From NCBI RefSeq assembly GCF_004614165.1, contig NZ_SPVG01000264.1, positions 21,767-85,766 of the forward strand: a DNA stretch of 64,000 bases, read 5' to 3'. A model generated the notes under the pieces. The model saw only the letters and a program-made list of their open reading frames with translations. It was not told where the DNA came from and ran no database searches. Position numbers and translations under genes: made by a program. Below are positions 52,250-61,749 of the stretch, piece by piece. The first letter of the stretch is position 1, and each line of letters starts with the position of its first letter. The DNA is from Duganella callida (GTDB taxonomy: Bacteria > Pseudomonadota > Gammaproteobacteria > Burkholderiales > Burkholderiaceae_D).

Positions 52250-52984
52250 ATGAATATTGCGAAATTACCCCGTCTGCTGATTCTGGCGGCTGGCGCCGCC
52301 TGGCTGTCTTCCGCTGGCGCCACCAATCTGGTTCAGATCGATGGCGCGCACACCACGTTTTTCTACGATGCCGACTTCTGGGGGCTGGGCGCCGCGTCCG
52401 TACTTGGCGATACCATTTCCCTGCAAATGCGGCCCGACATGAACGTTTCGGCATCCGTGCGGGCCGGCAGCACCACCGCCACTCAGACTCAGCAGGCCAC
52501 CGACTCTGACAGTGTCGGCATCGTGGCCGTCGCCAAAACCGGCTACAGCCTGACGACCAAGGTTGGCACCGGCCTCAACGGCAGCTACTTCACTGCCGCC
52601 AAGGGCGGTGATGTGCAGGTGTCGCTGGGAGGTACCATTTTCACCGGCTATATGGAGAATGGTGCATTCCGGTCGCAGGATGTCGTCACCGGCTCCGCCA
52701 CCTATTTCTCGAATGCGTCGAACGGCAGCGCGGCGCAGGCAGGTAGTTTCGATGTGCTGATGTACAGCGCCAACCCGCTCACTTATGCCAATGCGATTGG
52801 TGTCGACAACTACCTGAGCACCTACGCCTACCAGAGCGGCAGCGGCTCATCCAGCTTGTCGCTGAACGCGGTACGCTATGAGTTCTCGGCGGTTGCGGTT
52901 CCCGAGCCCGAGACGTACGCCATGCTGCTGGGCGGGATCGCGGTACTGGCCGGCGTCGCCCGCCGTCGCGGTGGCACGGCTTAA
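52250..52984 (+). CDS. PEP-CTERM sorting-domain protein (second of tandem pair)
   Basis: A 244-residue exported paralog of the preceding protein, 72 nt downstream. GGAG lies 5 nt before ATG 52250. The signal peptide is followed by 'TNLVQIDGAHTTFFYDADFW' and a matching body, and the C-terminus has 'VPEPETYAMLLGG', a hydrophobic segment and 'ARRRGG'. The pair looks like a local duplication that has since diverged. Its stop overlaps the end of the convergent regulator gene by 4 nt. Confidence 0.87.
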   Translation: MNIAKLPRLLILAAGAAWLSSAGATNLVQIDGAHTTFFYDADFWGLGAASVLGDTISLQMRPDMNVSASVRAGSTTATQTQQATDSDSVGIVAVAKTGYSLTTKVGTGLNGSYFTAAKGGDVQVSLGGTIFTGYMENGAFRSQDVVTGSATYFSNASNGSAAQAGSFDVLMYSANPLTYANAIGVDNYLSTYAYQSGSGSSSLSLNAVRYEFSAVAVPEPETYAMLLGGIAVLAGVARRRGGTA

Positions 52985-53556
52985 CGGTGGATCACGACCA
53001 TCAGCGCTTTCGCCTCGGTTTTGCCGATGTTACGGACGATGTGCTGCTGGTCGGCCGGATAACGCGCGGTGCCGCCGGTCTTGACCTTCCTTTTACTGTG
53101 ACCCACTTCCACCTCGACGGCACCGTGCAGTAGCGTCACGTGCTCCTGCGCGCCCGGGTCGTGGCCCTGCGAGGCCAGTTCGCCGCCGGGCGCCAGCGTC
53201 AGTTCATACCATTCATATTTCCCCGCCAGTTCCATCGGCCCCAGGATGCGCAGCACGTAGCCGGCGTGGTTGCCGGGCAGGGTGGGCGTCTCGTGGGCGT
53301 CGATCACGCGGATGGTTTCCGCTTCCTTCTCGGCCGTGGCCAGCAGCTCGCCGATCGGCACGCCCAGCGCGTTGGCCAGGCGCCAGGTGATGGCGATGGT
53401 CGGATTGGCCTTCTCGCGTTCGATCTGCGACAGCATGGATTTGGAGACGCCGGCAATGCGCGACAGGTCTTCCAGGGTCAGGCCCCGGGCCAGGCGCAAA
53501 CGCTGGAGTGCGGCGCCGACTTCCGGCGGCGCGTTGGTCGAAACGGGTGCTTGCAT
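52981..53556 (-). CDS. XRE-family regulator with C-terminal cupin
   Basis: A 191-residue regulator with an XRE helix-turn-helix at about 15-70 ('LTLEDLSRIAGVSKSMLSQI') and a cupin domain at about 105-190 ('SQGHDPGAQEHVTLLHGAVEVEVGH' region). Proteins of this design (PuuR/SutR-like) sense small metabolites through the cupin and repress neighbouring catabolic genes. It is divergent from kbl-tdh-sdaA, so threonine, serine or a product is a plausible effector. That link is inferred from position. Confidence 0.87.
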   Translation of the reverse strand: MQAPVSTNAPPEVGAALQRLRLARGLTLEDLSRIAGVSKSMLSQIEREKANPTIAITWRLANALGVPIGELLATAEKEAETIRVIDAHETPTLPGNHAGYVLRILGPMELAGKYEWYELTLAPGGELASQGHDPGAQEHVTLLHGAVEVEVGHSKRKVKTGGTARYPADQQHIVRNIGKTEAKALMVVIHR

Positions 53557-53630
53557 TGTTTTATTCGGCAGATGGTCTACATTTCAAATGAATCGGCTTG
53601 CCATGCGGGTTGCGCAGTTCACTGGTTCTC

Positions 53631-53645
53631 TATAATATTCAATAT
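53631..53645 (+). promoter_or_regulatory. Promoter/operator region of the kbl operon
   Basis: TATAAT (53631-53636) overlaps the perfect palindrome atatt-c-aatat (53635-53645), about 70 nt before kbl. A -35 box is not obvious. The palindrome is a candidate operator for the divergent XRE-cupin regulator. Confidence 0.4.
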
Positions 53646-53714
53646 ATCGAACTTGCATTCGAAATAGCGAATTCCGCATAAGGCAGTGAAATCGTAACAC
53701 AGACAAGGATCATC

Positions 53715-54920
53715 ATGACCAATCAAGCAAAAAGCACTTTCTACAGCGGCCTCCAGAGCACCCTGGACCAACTGCGCGAGCAGGGCCTGTTCAAGCCGGA
53801 ACGCGTGATCTCGTCGCGCCAGGGCTCGGAAGTGATGAGCGAGGATGGCCGCATGCTGATCAATATGTGCGCCAACAACTATCTCGGCCTGTCGGGCCAG
53901 GAGTGGGTGGCGCAGGCGGCCATCGCCGCCACCGAAAAATACGGCTACGGCATGTCGTCGGTGCGTTTCATCTGCGGCACCCAGACCGTGCACAAGCAGC
54001 TGGAGCAGGCGCTGTCGACCTTCCTCGGCACCGAGGACACGATCCTGTACGCGGCCGCCTTCGACGCCAACGGCGGCGTGTTCGAGCCGCTGTTCGACGA
54101 AAACGACGCCATCATCTCCGATGCGCTGAACCACGCCTCCATCATCGACGGCATCCGCCTGTGCAAGGCGGCGCGCTTCCGTTACGCCCACAACGACATG
54201 GCCGACCTGGAAAAGCAGTTGCAGGCCGCCGCCGACAAGCGCCACAAGGTGATCGTCACCGACGGCGCGTTTTCGATGGACGGCACCATCGCCCAGCTGG
54301 ACAAGATCTGCGACCTGGCCGACAAGTACGGCGCCCTGGTGATGATCGACGAGAGCCACGCCTCCGGCTTCATGGGCAAGACCGGCCGCGGCACGCATGA
54401 GCACTTCAATGTGATGGATCGCGTCGACATCATCACCGGCACGCTGGGCAAGGCGCTGGGCGGCGCCATGGGCGGCTTTACCTCCGGCCGCAAGGAGGTG
54501 ATCGAGATGCTGCGCCAGAAGTCGCGCCCCTATCTGTTCTCGAACACGCTGGCGCCGGCGATTGCCGGCGCGTCGCTGGCGGTGCTGGAGCGTCTGTCGT
54601 CGTCGACCGAACTGCGCGACCGCCTGCACGAAAACACCGCCTACTTCCGCCAGGAGATCGAGCGGCTCGGCTTCACCATCAAGCCGGGCACGCATCCGGT
54701 GGTGCCGGTGATGCTGTTCGACGCGCCGGTGGCGCAGAAGTTCGCCGCCCGCATGTATGAACTGGGCGTGCTGCTGAGCGGTTTCTTCTACCCGGTGGTA
54801 CCGATGGGCCAGGCGCGCGTGCGCGTCCAGCTGTCCGCCGCGCACACCCGCGCGCAGCTGGACACCGTGCTCAAGGCATTCGAACAGGCTGGCCGCGAAC
54901 TGGGCCTGCTGAAGAACTGA
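53715..54920 (+). CDS. kbl: Glycine C-acetyltransferase (2-amino-3-ketobutyrate CoA ligase)
   Basis: A 401-residue PLP enzyme that splits 2-amino-3-ketobutyrate with CoA into glycine and acetyl-CoA, the second step of threonine degradation. The PLP Lys246 lies in 'ITGTLGKALGGAMGG', as in E. coli Kbl (Lys244), and 'VMIDESHASGFMGKTGRGT' is the conserved Asp/His cofactor region. Length is standard. It is first in an operon with the threonine dehydrogenase 18 nt downstream and L-serine dehydratase. Confidence 0.95.
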   Translation: MTNQAKSTFYSGLQSTLDQLREQGLFKPERVISSRQGSEVMSEDGRMLINMCANNYLGLSGQEWVAQAAIAATEKYGYGMSSVRFICGTQTVHKQLEQALSTFLGTEDTILYAAAFDANGGVFEPLFDENDAIISDALNHASIIDGIRLCKAARFRYAHNDMADLEKQLQAAADKRHKVIVTDGAFSMDGTIAQLDKICDLADKYGALVMIDESHASGFMGKTGRGTHEHFNVMDRVDIITGTLGKALGGAMGGFTSGRKEVIEMLRQKSRPYLFSNTLAPAIAGASLAVLERLSSSTELRDRLHENTAYFRQEIERLGFTIKPGTHPVVPVMLFDAPVAQKFAARMYELGVLLSGFFYPVVPMGQARVRVQLSAAHTRAQLDTVLKAFEQAGRELGLLKN

Positions 54921-54938
54921 AACGTCAGGAACAAGAAC

Positions 54939-55907
54939 ATGACCCAACAAAAAATTCTCGTCATCGGCGCCAATGGCCAGATCGGCAGCGAACTGGTGGA
55001 AGCCCTGGCCGCGCAGCACGGCGCGCAGAACGTGATCGCCGCCGACATCAGCCCGACCAATCTGTATAACGCCGCGCGTTACCTGACCCTGAATGTGCTC
55101 GACAAGCAGGCGCTGGCCGAGTTGATCGCGCAGGAAGACGTCACCCAGGTGTACCAGCTGGCGGCGATGCTGTCGGCCACCGGCGAAGCGGCGCCGCTCA
55201 AGGCCTGGACCCTGAACATGGACGGCCTGCTGAACATCCTGGAAGTGGCGCGCGAACGCGGCGCCATTGGCAAGCCCCTGAAGGTGTTCTGGCCGTCGTC
55301 GATCGCCGCGTTCGGCCCGAACACGCCGCAGGCCGATACGCCGCAGCTGACCGTGATGGACCCGACCACCATCTACGGCATCAGCAAGCTGGCCGGCGAG
55401 CGTCTGTGCGAATACTACTTCCTCAAATATGGCGTGGATGTGCGGTCGATCCGCTATCCGGGCATCATCAGCTACAAGTCGCCGCCGGGCGGCGGCACCA
55501 CCGATTACGCCATCGCCATCTTCCACTCGGCCCTGCGTGGCGAGCGCTATGAATGCTTCCTCGGCCCGCAGACCACGCTGCCGATGATCTACATGCCCGA
55601 TGCGATCCGCGCCACCATCGAACTGATGGACGCGCCGGCCGAGCAGGTCAAGGTGCGTTCGTCCTACAACGTGGCCGGGGTCTCGTTCAATCCCGAGCAG
55701 CTGGCGGCCGCCATCACCCGCGCGGTCCCGGACTTCAAGATCGCCTACAAGCCGGACAGCCGTCAGGCCATCGCCGACAGCTGGCCGCAAAGCCTGGACG
55801 ATGGCGCCGCCACCGCCGACTGGGGCTGGAAAGCGCGCATCGGCGTTGAGGAGATGGTGCAGGACATGCTGACCAATATCGACGTCAGCCTCGGCAAAGC
55901 CGCTTGA
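54939..55907 (+). CDS. tdh: L-threonine 3-dehydrogenase, SDR (epimerase-like) type
   Basis: A 322-residue NAD-dependent dehydrogenase of the extended SDR family. 'VIGANGQIGSELVEAL' binds NAD; the catalytic Tyr146 and Lys150 are in 'TIYGISKLAGE', and 'SIRYPGIIS' and 'YKSPPGGGTTDYAIAIFHSA' match the SDR-type threonine dehydrogenases of Cupriavidus, Flavobacterium and animals. It is unrelated to the zinc-type E. coli Tdh. It oxidises L-threonine to 2-amino-3-ketobutyrate, the substrate of Kbl encoded 18 nt upstream. Confidence 0.92.
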   Translation: MTQQKILVIGANGQIGSELVEALAAQHGAQNVIAADISPTNLYNAARYLTLNVLDKQALAELIAQEDVTQVYQLAAMLSATGEAAPLKAWTLNMDGLLNILEVARERGAIGKPLKVFWPSSIAAFGPNTPQADTPQLTVMDPTTIYGISKLAGERLCEYYFLKYGVDVRSIRYPGIISYKSPPGGGTTDYAIAIFHSALRGERYECFLGPQTTLPMIYMPDAIRATIELMDAPAEQVKVRSSYNVAGVSFNPEQLAAAITRAVPDFKIAYKPDSRQAIADSWPQSLDDGAATADWGWKARIGVEEMVQDMLTNIDVSLGKAA

Positions 55908-55936
55908 GCGGCACAAGAATAGAGAGAGACCAACAG

Positions 55937-57316
55937 ATGGACATGAGCGTTTTTGACCTGTTTAAGATCGGCATCGGGCCGTCGAGTTCCCACACGGTGG
56001 GGCCGATGGTCGCCGCCCGCAGGTTTTTGCTGGATAACGCTCCGCTCGACGACGTGGCCGAAGTCAGGGCCGAGCTGTATGGTTCGCTGGCGCTGACCGG
56101 TGTCGGTCACGCCACCGACAAGGCCGTGCTGCTTGGCCTGATGGGCGAAACGCCGCAGGACGTCAGCCCGACCCGCGTCGACGCGCAGCTGGCCGAAGCC
56201 GAAGCGGCGGGGCATCTGAACCTGCTGGGCGCGCACAGCGTGCCGTTCAGGCGCGGCACGCACCTGGTGTTCCACATGGCCGAATCGCTGCCCGAACATC
56301 CCAACGGCATGCGCTTCACGTTGACCCGCCAGGATGGCCGCAGCGTCAGCAAGGTCTATTACTCGGTGGGCGGCGGCTTTATCCGCGAAGAGGGCGAGGC
56401 GCCGACCGCCGCGGCGGAAGCGCTGCAGGTACCTTACCCGTTCGGCACCATGGACGAGCTGCTGGCGCACGGCGTGCGCAGCGGCCTGTCCATCCCGCAG
56501 ATGCTGCGCGCGAACGAATGCGTGCGCATGAGCGAGGATGCACTGAACGCCGGCCTCGATAAGATCTGGCAGGTGATGCGCGACTGTATCGCCCACGGCC
56601 TCGATACGCCCGGCCAGCTGCCTGGCGGCCTGAATGTGCGGCGTCGCGCCGCCAGCCTGTGGGCGCAGGCCAAGGCCAAGCCGGACAACGCCAACGATCT
56701 GCCGCACGACGCGCTGCACCAGGTCAGTTTGTACGCGATGGCCGTCAACGAGGAAAACGCCGCCGGCGGGCGCGTGGTGACGGCGCCCACCAACGGCGCG
56801 GCCGGCATCATCCCGGCGGTGCTGCGCTACTATGCGGAAGACTGCAAGCCGCTCGATCCGCTCACCGGCGTGCGCAACTTCCTGCTGACGGCGGCCGCCA
56901 TCGGCATGCTGTGCAAGCGTAACGCCTCGATCTCGGGGGCCGAAATCGGCTGCCAGGGCGAAGTCGGCGTGGCGTGCGCGATGGCGGCCGCGGGCCTGGT
57001 CGCGGCGCTGGGCGGCAGCAATGCGCAGATCGAGAACGCCGCAGAAATCGGCATCGAACATCACCTGGGCATGACCTGCGATCCGATCGGCGGCCTGGTG
57101 CAGATTCCGTGCATCGAGCGTAACGGCATGGGTGCGGTCAAGGCGATCACCGCCGCTTCGCTGGCTTTAAAAGGCGACGGGACCCATTTCGTCAGCCTGG
57201 ACGAAGTGATCGAGACCATGCGCCAGACCGGCGCCGACATGCAGGCCAAGTACAAGGAAACCTCGCTGGGCGGCCTGGCGATCCACGTGATCACTGTGAA
57301 TCACGCTGCCTGCTGA
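55937..57316 (+). CDS. sdaA: L-serine ammonia-lyase (iron-sulfur type)
   Basis: A 459-residue L-serine dehydratase producing pyruvate and ammonia. The N-terminal '[20 protein letters not shown]' is characteristic. The probable [4Fe-4S] cysteines are in 'EIGCQGEVG', 'TCDPIGG' and '[10 protein letters not shown]'. ATG 55937 was chosen; 55943 is also possible. It is 29 nt downstream of tdh, so glycine from threonine (via serine) and free serine can both feed pyruvate. Its last 26 nt overlap the convergent GGDEF-EAL gene. Confidence 0.95.
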   Translation: MDMSVFDLFKIGIGPSSSHTVGPMVAARRFLLDNAPLDDVAEVRAELYGSLALTGVGHATDKAVLLGLMGETPQDVSPTRVDAQLAEAEAAGHLNLLGAHSVPFRRGTHLVFHMAESLPEHPNGMRFTLTRQDGRSVSKVYYSVGGGFIREEGEAPTAAAEALQVPYPFGTMDELLAHGVRSGLSIPQMLRANECVRMSEDALNAGLDKIWQVMRDCIAHGLDTPGQLPGGLNVRRRAASLWAQAKAKPDNANDLPHDALHQVSLYAMAVNEENAAGGRVVTAPTNGAAGIIPAVLRYYAEDCKPLDPLTGVRNFLLTAAAIGMLCKRNASISGAEIGCQGEVGVACAMAAAGLVAALGGSNAQIENAAEIGIEHHLGMTCDPIGGLVQIPCIERNGMGAVKAITAASLALKGDGTHFVSLDEVIETMRQTGADMQAKYKETSLGGLAIHVITVNHAAC

Positions 57317-60047
57317 GCATACGCTCGAACTCTTCCGGCGCCAGCGGTTTGGCGATGTGATAGCCCTGCATCTCATCGCATAGCTGCTCGCGCAGGAATT
57401 CCTTCTGCTCCAGCGTCTCCACGCCTTCCGCGATGGTGGTCAGTCCCAGACTGCGCGCCATGTTGATGATGGCGCAGACGATGGCCTTGTCTTCCACATC
57501 CGTGCTGATATCGCGCACAAAGGACTGGTCGATCTTCAGCTTGTAGACCTTGAACTTCTTCAGGTGACTCAGCGACGAAAAGCCGGTGCCGAAATCGTCG
57601 ATCGACATGCGGATGCCGCGGTCGTGCAGCTGCGTCATGGTGGCGATCGCGCCCTGCGGGTCCTGCAGCGCCACGCCCTCGGTCAGTTCGAGTTCCAGGT
57701 ATTCCGGCGGCAGCCCTTCCTCGTACAGTATCTGCGCCACCTGCGAGGGCAGGTCGGCGATGCGGAACTGCACCGCCGACAGGTTCACCGCCATCACCAG
57801 CGGCGGCAGGCCTGCGTCCAGCCACCGGCGCGCCTGGCGCACGGCCTGGCGCAGCACCCAGTCGCCGATGGAGATAATCAACCCGCTTTCCTCGGCCGCC
57901 GGGATGAATTCGGCCGGCGATACCGCGCCCAGTTCGGGGGCGTCCCAGCGCAGCAGGGCTTCCGCGCCGCAGATGCGGCCCGTCTTCAGGGAAACCTGCG
58001 GCTGGTACACCACGCGCAACTGTTCGCGTTCGAGCGCATGCCGCAGGCCGTTCACCACTTGCAGATGGCGCGCCGCGCGCTGCTGCATGGCGGCGGTGAA
58101 GAAGCGGAAGTCGTGACGGCCGGCGCGCTTGACCTGGTACATGGCGGCGTCGGCGCGTTGCAGCAGGGTTTCCACGTCCAGGCCATCGTCGGGATACATG
58201 GCGATGCCGATCGAGGCGGACACTTTCAGCTCATGCAGGCCGACCGTGTACGATTCGCCGGTCAGGTCGAGCAGCTTGCGGGCGACGTCGCTGGCCTCGC
58301 TGCTGCCCACGTGGCGCAGCACGAAGATGAATTCGTCGCCGCCCAGGCGCGCCACCAGGTCGTCTTCGCGCAGGCAACTGGTCAGGCGCAGCGCCAGCTC
58401 GGACAAGAGGGCGTCGCCGACGGTGTGGCCGAGCGAATCGTTGATGTCCTTGAAATGGTCGAGGTCCAGCATCATCAGCGCCAGCGAGGTGCGGGCACTG
58501 CGTGCCTGTTCCAGCATCTGGCGCGCGCGCTCGTGGAGCTGCGAGCGGTTCGGCAGTCCGGTCAGCACGTCGTAATGGGCCAGGTATTGCACGCGCTGGT
58601 CGGCCTGCTGGCGCACCGCCTCGCGGTCGAAATTCTTCAGGGCGAATTCGATATCGAGCGTCATCTCCAGCAGCAGCTCGCGCACTTCGTGGTCGAAGGC
58701 GTCGACCATGTGCGAATAGGGCGCGAAGAAGCCGACGATTTCGCCGTCGCGGCGCAGCGGCACGGCTGCCGACGCGGCCCAGCCATAACGTTCGCCGTGC
58801 GCATGCCAGTAGGCCGTTTCCGGCGCGTGCTGGTAATCCTGGCACCAGTAGGGCTGACCGCTGCGGTAGGACAGCCCGATCGGTCCGCGTCCTTCCGGCA
58901 CGGCGGCGTCGAGCGATACTTCCAGCTGATCCAGGTACTCGATGCCGGCGCCGTAGGACGCCACCGGCGTGATGCGGCCGTGATCGCGGTCTATCATGCC
59001 GATCCACGCCATCGCCATGCCGCCGTGCCGCACCACGTCGCGGCAGATGCGGTCGAACAGTTCGGCCTCGCTGCGGCTGCGCACGATGGCCTGGTTGCAC
59101 TGGCTGAGCGCCGCGTACAGGCGGCTGACGCGCTGGATGCGCTCCAGCGCGGCCAGTCGTTCCTGATCCAGGCTGGCCAGGCTCTGCCTGGTCTGCGCCA
59201 GCCAGCCCCAGACGCTGTTGTCGCCGCCCTCGCGTACCTGCAGCGGTTCGGAAAAATCGCCCCGTCCCAGCTTCTCCATCGCGGCGTGCAGCTGGTCGAC
59301 CGAGCAGCCGAGCACCTTGTCCAGCCGGCGCTTGGCGCGCCATACCAGCAGCACCAGCACGATGGCGCTCAGCATGAAAGCGGCCCGCGCGAGGTTGGCG
59401 TCCAGCGCGGTCTCCGTCACCAACCGGCGGGTTCGGCGGTCGACGCTGTCGTTGACTTCCCCGATCGGCCGCATGATGTCCGCCTTGGCGCGATGATAGG
59501 CGTCGTCGTGCAGCATGGCGATGGCGCGCTGGATGGCGGCGGTCTCGCCACTGTCGCGCAGCCGCATGGCGGCGGATTCGGTGCCGGCCAGCTTGTCCGA
59601 TTCGTTCTTGGCGGCCGACAGCAGCGCCACCTCCTCCGGGGTGAAGCCGGCTTCGCGCACCAGCTGCATCAGCGGCACGCTGGTCGTGGCGCCACGCGGA
59701 CGCCGGTTGTTGTCCGTGACCAGATCCCAGTAGACGTTCTGGTAATTCTGCGGCCGCGGCGTGCGGCCCTCGCGGATATCGATGATTTCCTGAAAACTCC
59801 GGCGGAATTGCGTGTCGCCGGTGACCGCGTAGGTGCGGGCCATGCGGGTCAGATCGTCGGAGGACTGACGCAGTTCCTCCACCAGGTTGTGCGAGTCGTA
59901 ACGCAGCTCATTGGCGCGGTCGATGCGCTTTTCGGTCCAGACGTAAAACATGAAGGCGCTGGCCACCAGCAGCAAAATGCCGAAACAGGCCCACAAATAA
60001 CTGACAAAGGATTGTTGTGATGGTTGTTTGCGGGGAGACGACGTCAT
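57291..60047 (-). CDS. Membrane GAF-GGDEF-EAL protein
   Basis: A 918-residue bifunctional c-di-GMP enzyme. Membrane helices at about 16-35 and 220-240 flank a four-helix-type periplasmic region, followed by HAMP-like residues, GAF (about 325-475), GGDEF (motif at 569-573, '[13 protein letters not shown]') and EAL (motif near 692, 'GAEALLRW'). The RxxD inhibitory site is present (REDD before LVARL). EAL residues 'ELTEGV', 'SIDDFGTG' and 'KIDQSF' are intact. Both activities are likely. The gene is convergent with sdaA and divergent from thrC. Confidence 0.92.
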   Translation of the reverse strand: MTSSPRKQPSQQSFVSYLWACFGILLLVASAFMFYVWTEKRIDRANELRYDSHNLVEELRQSSDDLTRMARTYAVTGDTQFRRSFQEIIDIREGRTPRPQNYQNVYWDLVTDNNRRPRGATTSVPLMQLVREAGFTPEEVALLSAAKNESDKLAGTESAAMRLRDSGETAAIQRAIAMLHDDAYHRAKADIMRPIGEVNDSVDRRTRRLVTETALDANLARAAFMLSAIVLVLLVWRAKRRLDKVLGCSVDQLHAAMEKLGRGDFSEPLQVREGGDNSVWGWLAQTRQSLASLDQERLAALERIQRVSRLYAALSQCNQAIVRSRSEAELFDRICRDVVRHGGMAMAWIGMIDRDHGRITPVASYGAGIEYLDQLEVSLDAAVPEGRGPIGLSYRSGQPYWCQDYQHAPETAYWHAHGERYGWAASAAVPLRRDGEIVGFFAPYSHMVDAFDHEVRELLLEMTLDIEFALKNFDREAVRQQADQRVQYLAHYDVLTGLPNRSQLHERARQMLEQARSARTSLALMMLDLDHFKDINDSLGHTVGDALLSELALRLTSCLREDDLVARLGGDEFIFVLRHVGSSEASDVARKLLDLTGESYTVGLHELKVSASIGIAMYPDDGLDVETLLQRADAAMYQVKRAGRHDFRFFTAAMQQRAARHLQVVNGLRHALEREQLRVVYQPQVSLKTGRICGAEALLRWDAPELGAVSPAEFIPAAEESGLIISIGDWVLRQAVRQARRWLDAGLPPLVMAVNLSAVQFRIADLPSQVAQILYEEGLPPEYLELELTEGVALQDPQGAIATMTQLHDRGIRMSIDDFGTGFSSLSHLKKFKVYKLKIDQSFVRDISTDVEDKAIVCAIINMARSLGLTTIAEGVETLEQKEFLREQLCDEMQGYHIAKPLAPEEFERMLSRQRDSQ

Positions 60048-60186
60048 TGATTTACAGGGCGAATGGCAGACCTGGAACAGTATATGGCCTGGAGCGGCAG
60101 GCGCGCAGCACTCCTGAAGACAGAATATATGGTACTTTGAACGCGACCGATCCGGCGAAAATTAGGCAAGCATCATCATAAAACAA

Positions 60187-60200
60187 CGTGAAATTTCACG
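60187..60200. promoter_or_regulatory. Perfect 14-nt palindrome at the thrC promoter
   Basis: cgtgaaatttcacg is fully symmetric and overlaps the likely -35 element of thrC, a repressor-type position. No regulator is known. Confidence 0.5.
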
Positions 60201-60224
60201 GGAATGCGCCGGCCGCACTATAAT
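60195..60224 (+). promoter_or_regulatory. Putative sigma-70 promoter of thrC
   Basis: TTCACG (60195-60200) and a perfect TATAAT (60219-60224) are separated by 18 nt, with a leader of about 40 nt to ATG 60274. Confidence 0.6.
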
Positions 60225-60273
60225 AGTCCTTCGCTTCGTACCGTTCTGCAGCCCAACCGGACTTTTCTACTCT

Positions 60274-61749
60274 ATGCAATACGTGTCTACCCGCGCCGCA
60301 TCGGCGGCCGCCGCTTCGTCTTCCCAACAATTTTCGGACATTCTGCTTGGCGGCCTGGCGGCCGACGGCGGCTTGTTCCTGCCGTCCGTCTACCCGCAGG
60401 TGAGCGGCGCCGAGCTGGATGCCTGGCGCAAGCTGTCGTACGCCGACCTGGCGTTCGAGATCCTGAAGAAGTTCGCCACCGATATTCCGGAAGCCGACCT
60501 GCGCGCGCTGACCGCGAAGACCTACACCAAGGAGGTGTACAAGAACGCCCGCAAGGACGAAGACGCGGCCCAGATCACGCCGTTGCGCGTGCTGGAAGAG
60601 GTCAACGGCACCAAACTGGTACTGCAGGCGCTGTCCAACGGTCCGACCCTGGCCTTCAAGGACATGGCCATGCAGCTGCTGGGGAATCTGTTCGAGTATG
60701 CACTGGCCAGGCAGAACGCGGAGCTGAACATCTTCGGCGCCACCTCGGGCGACACCGGCAGCGCGGCCGAATACGCGATGCGCGGCAAGCGCGGCATCCG
60801 GGTGTTCATGCTGTCGCCGCACAAGAAGATGAGCGCCTTCCAGACCGCGCAGATGTTCAGCCTGCAGGACCCGAATATCTACAACATCGCCATCGAAGGC
60901 GTGTTCGACGACGCGCAGGACATGGTCAAAGCGGTGTCGAACGACCTGGAATTCAAGGCGAGGCACAAGATCGGCACGGTCAACTCGATCAACTGGGCGC
61001 GCGTGGTGGCGCAGGTGGTGTACTACTTCCGCGGCTACCTGGCGGCGACCACGTCCAATGACCAGAAGGTGTCGTTCACCGTCCCATCGGGTAACTTCGG
61101 CAATATCTGCGCCGGCCACATCGCCCGCATGATGGGCCTGCCGATCGACAAGCTGGTGGTGGCCACCAACGAAAATGACGTGCTGGACGAATTCTTCCGA
61201 ACCGGTGTCTACCGCGTGCGCAAATCGGCCGAAACCTACCACACCAGCAGCCCGTCGATGGACATCTCCAAGGCGTCCAATTTCGAGCGTTTCGTGTATG
61301 AACTGGTGGGCCGTGACGGCGACCGCACCCGCGCGCTGTTCCGCAAAGTGGAGACCGACGGCGGCTTCGACCTGTCCGGCAAACCGGGCAGCGATGGCGA
61401 CGAATTCAGGTTGGTGGCGCAATATGGTTTCAAGTCCGGCAAGTCCAGCCACGACGACCGGGTGAACACCATCCGTGACGTGGCCGACGATTACGGCATC
61501 GTGATCGACACCCACACCGCCGACGGCATCAAGGTAGCGATGGAGAACCTGGAGCCCGGGGTGACCATGATCGTGCTGGAAACCGCGCTGGCGGCCAAGT
61601 TCAACGAAACCATCCTGGATGCGCTGGGCGAGGATGCCGAGCGTCCCGACGGCTTCGAGAACATCGAAGACCTGCCGCAAAAGTTCGTCGTGATGAAACC
61701 CGATGTCGAGGCCATGAAAGCCTACATCGCCGCCAACACGGGGCTGTGA
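60274..61749 (+). CDS. thrC: Threonine synthase
   Basis: A 491-residue PLP enzyme that converts O-phosphohomoserine to threonine, of the long bacterial/yeast type. The PLP Lys129 is in 'GPTLAFKDMAMQLLG'; 'FGATSGDTGSAAEYAM' and 'VPSGNFGNICAGHIA' bind the cofactor phosphate. It has its own promoter; hom is not immediately upstream, as it usually is in Burkholderiales. The stop overlaps the moeA start by one nt. Confidence 0.95.
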   Translation: MQYVSTRAASAAAASSSQQFSDILLGGLAADGGLFLPSVYPQVSGAELDAWRKLSYADLAFEILKKFATDIPEADLRALTAKTYTKEVYKNARKDEDAAQITPLRVLEEVNGTKLVLQALSNGPTLAFKDMAMQLLGNLFEYALARQNAELNIFGATSGDTGSAAEYAMRGKRGIRVFMLSPHKKMSAFQTAQMFSLQDPNIYNIAIEGVFDDAQDMVKAVSNDLEFKARHKIGTVNSINWARVVAQVVYYFRGYLAATTSNDQKVSFTVPSGNFGNICAGHIARMMGLPIDKLVVATNENDVLDEFFRTGVYRVRKSAETYHTSSPSMDISKASNFERFVYELVGRDGDRTRALFRKVETDGGFDLSGKPGSDGDEFRLVAQYGFKSGKSSHDDRVNTIRDVADDYGIVIDTHTADGIKVAMENLEPGVTMIVLETALAAKFNETILDALGEDAERPDGFENIEDLPQKFVVMKPDVEAMKAYIAANTGL

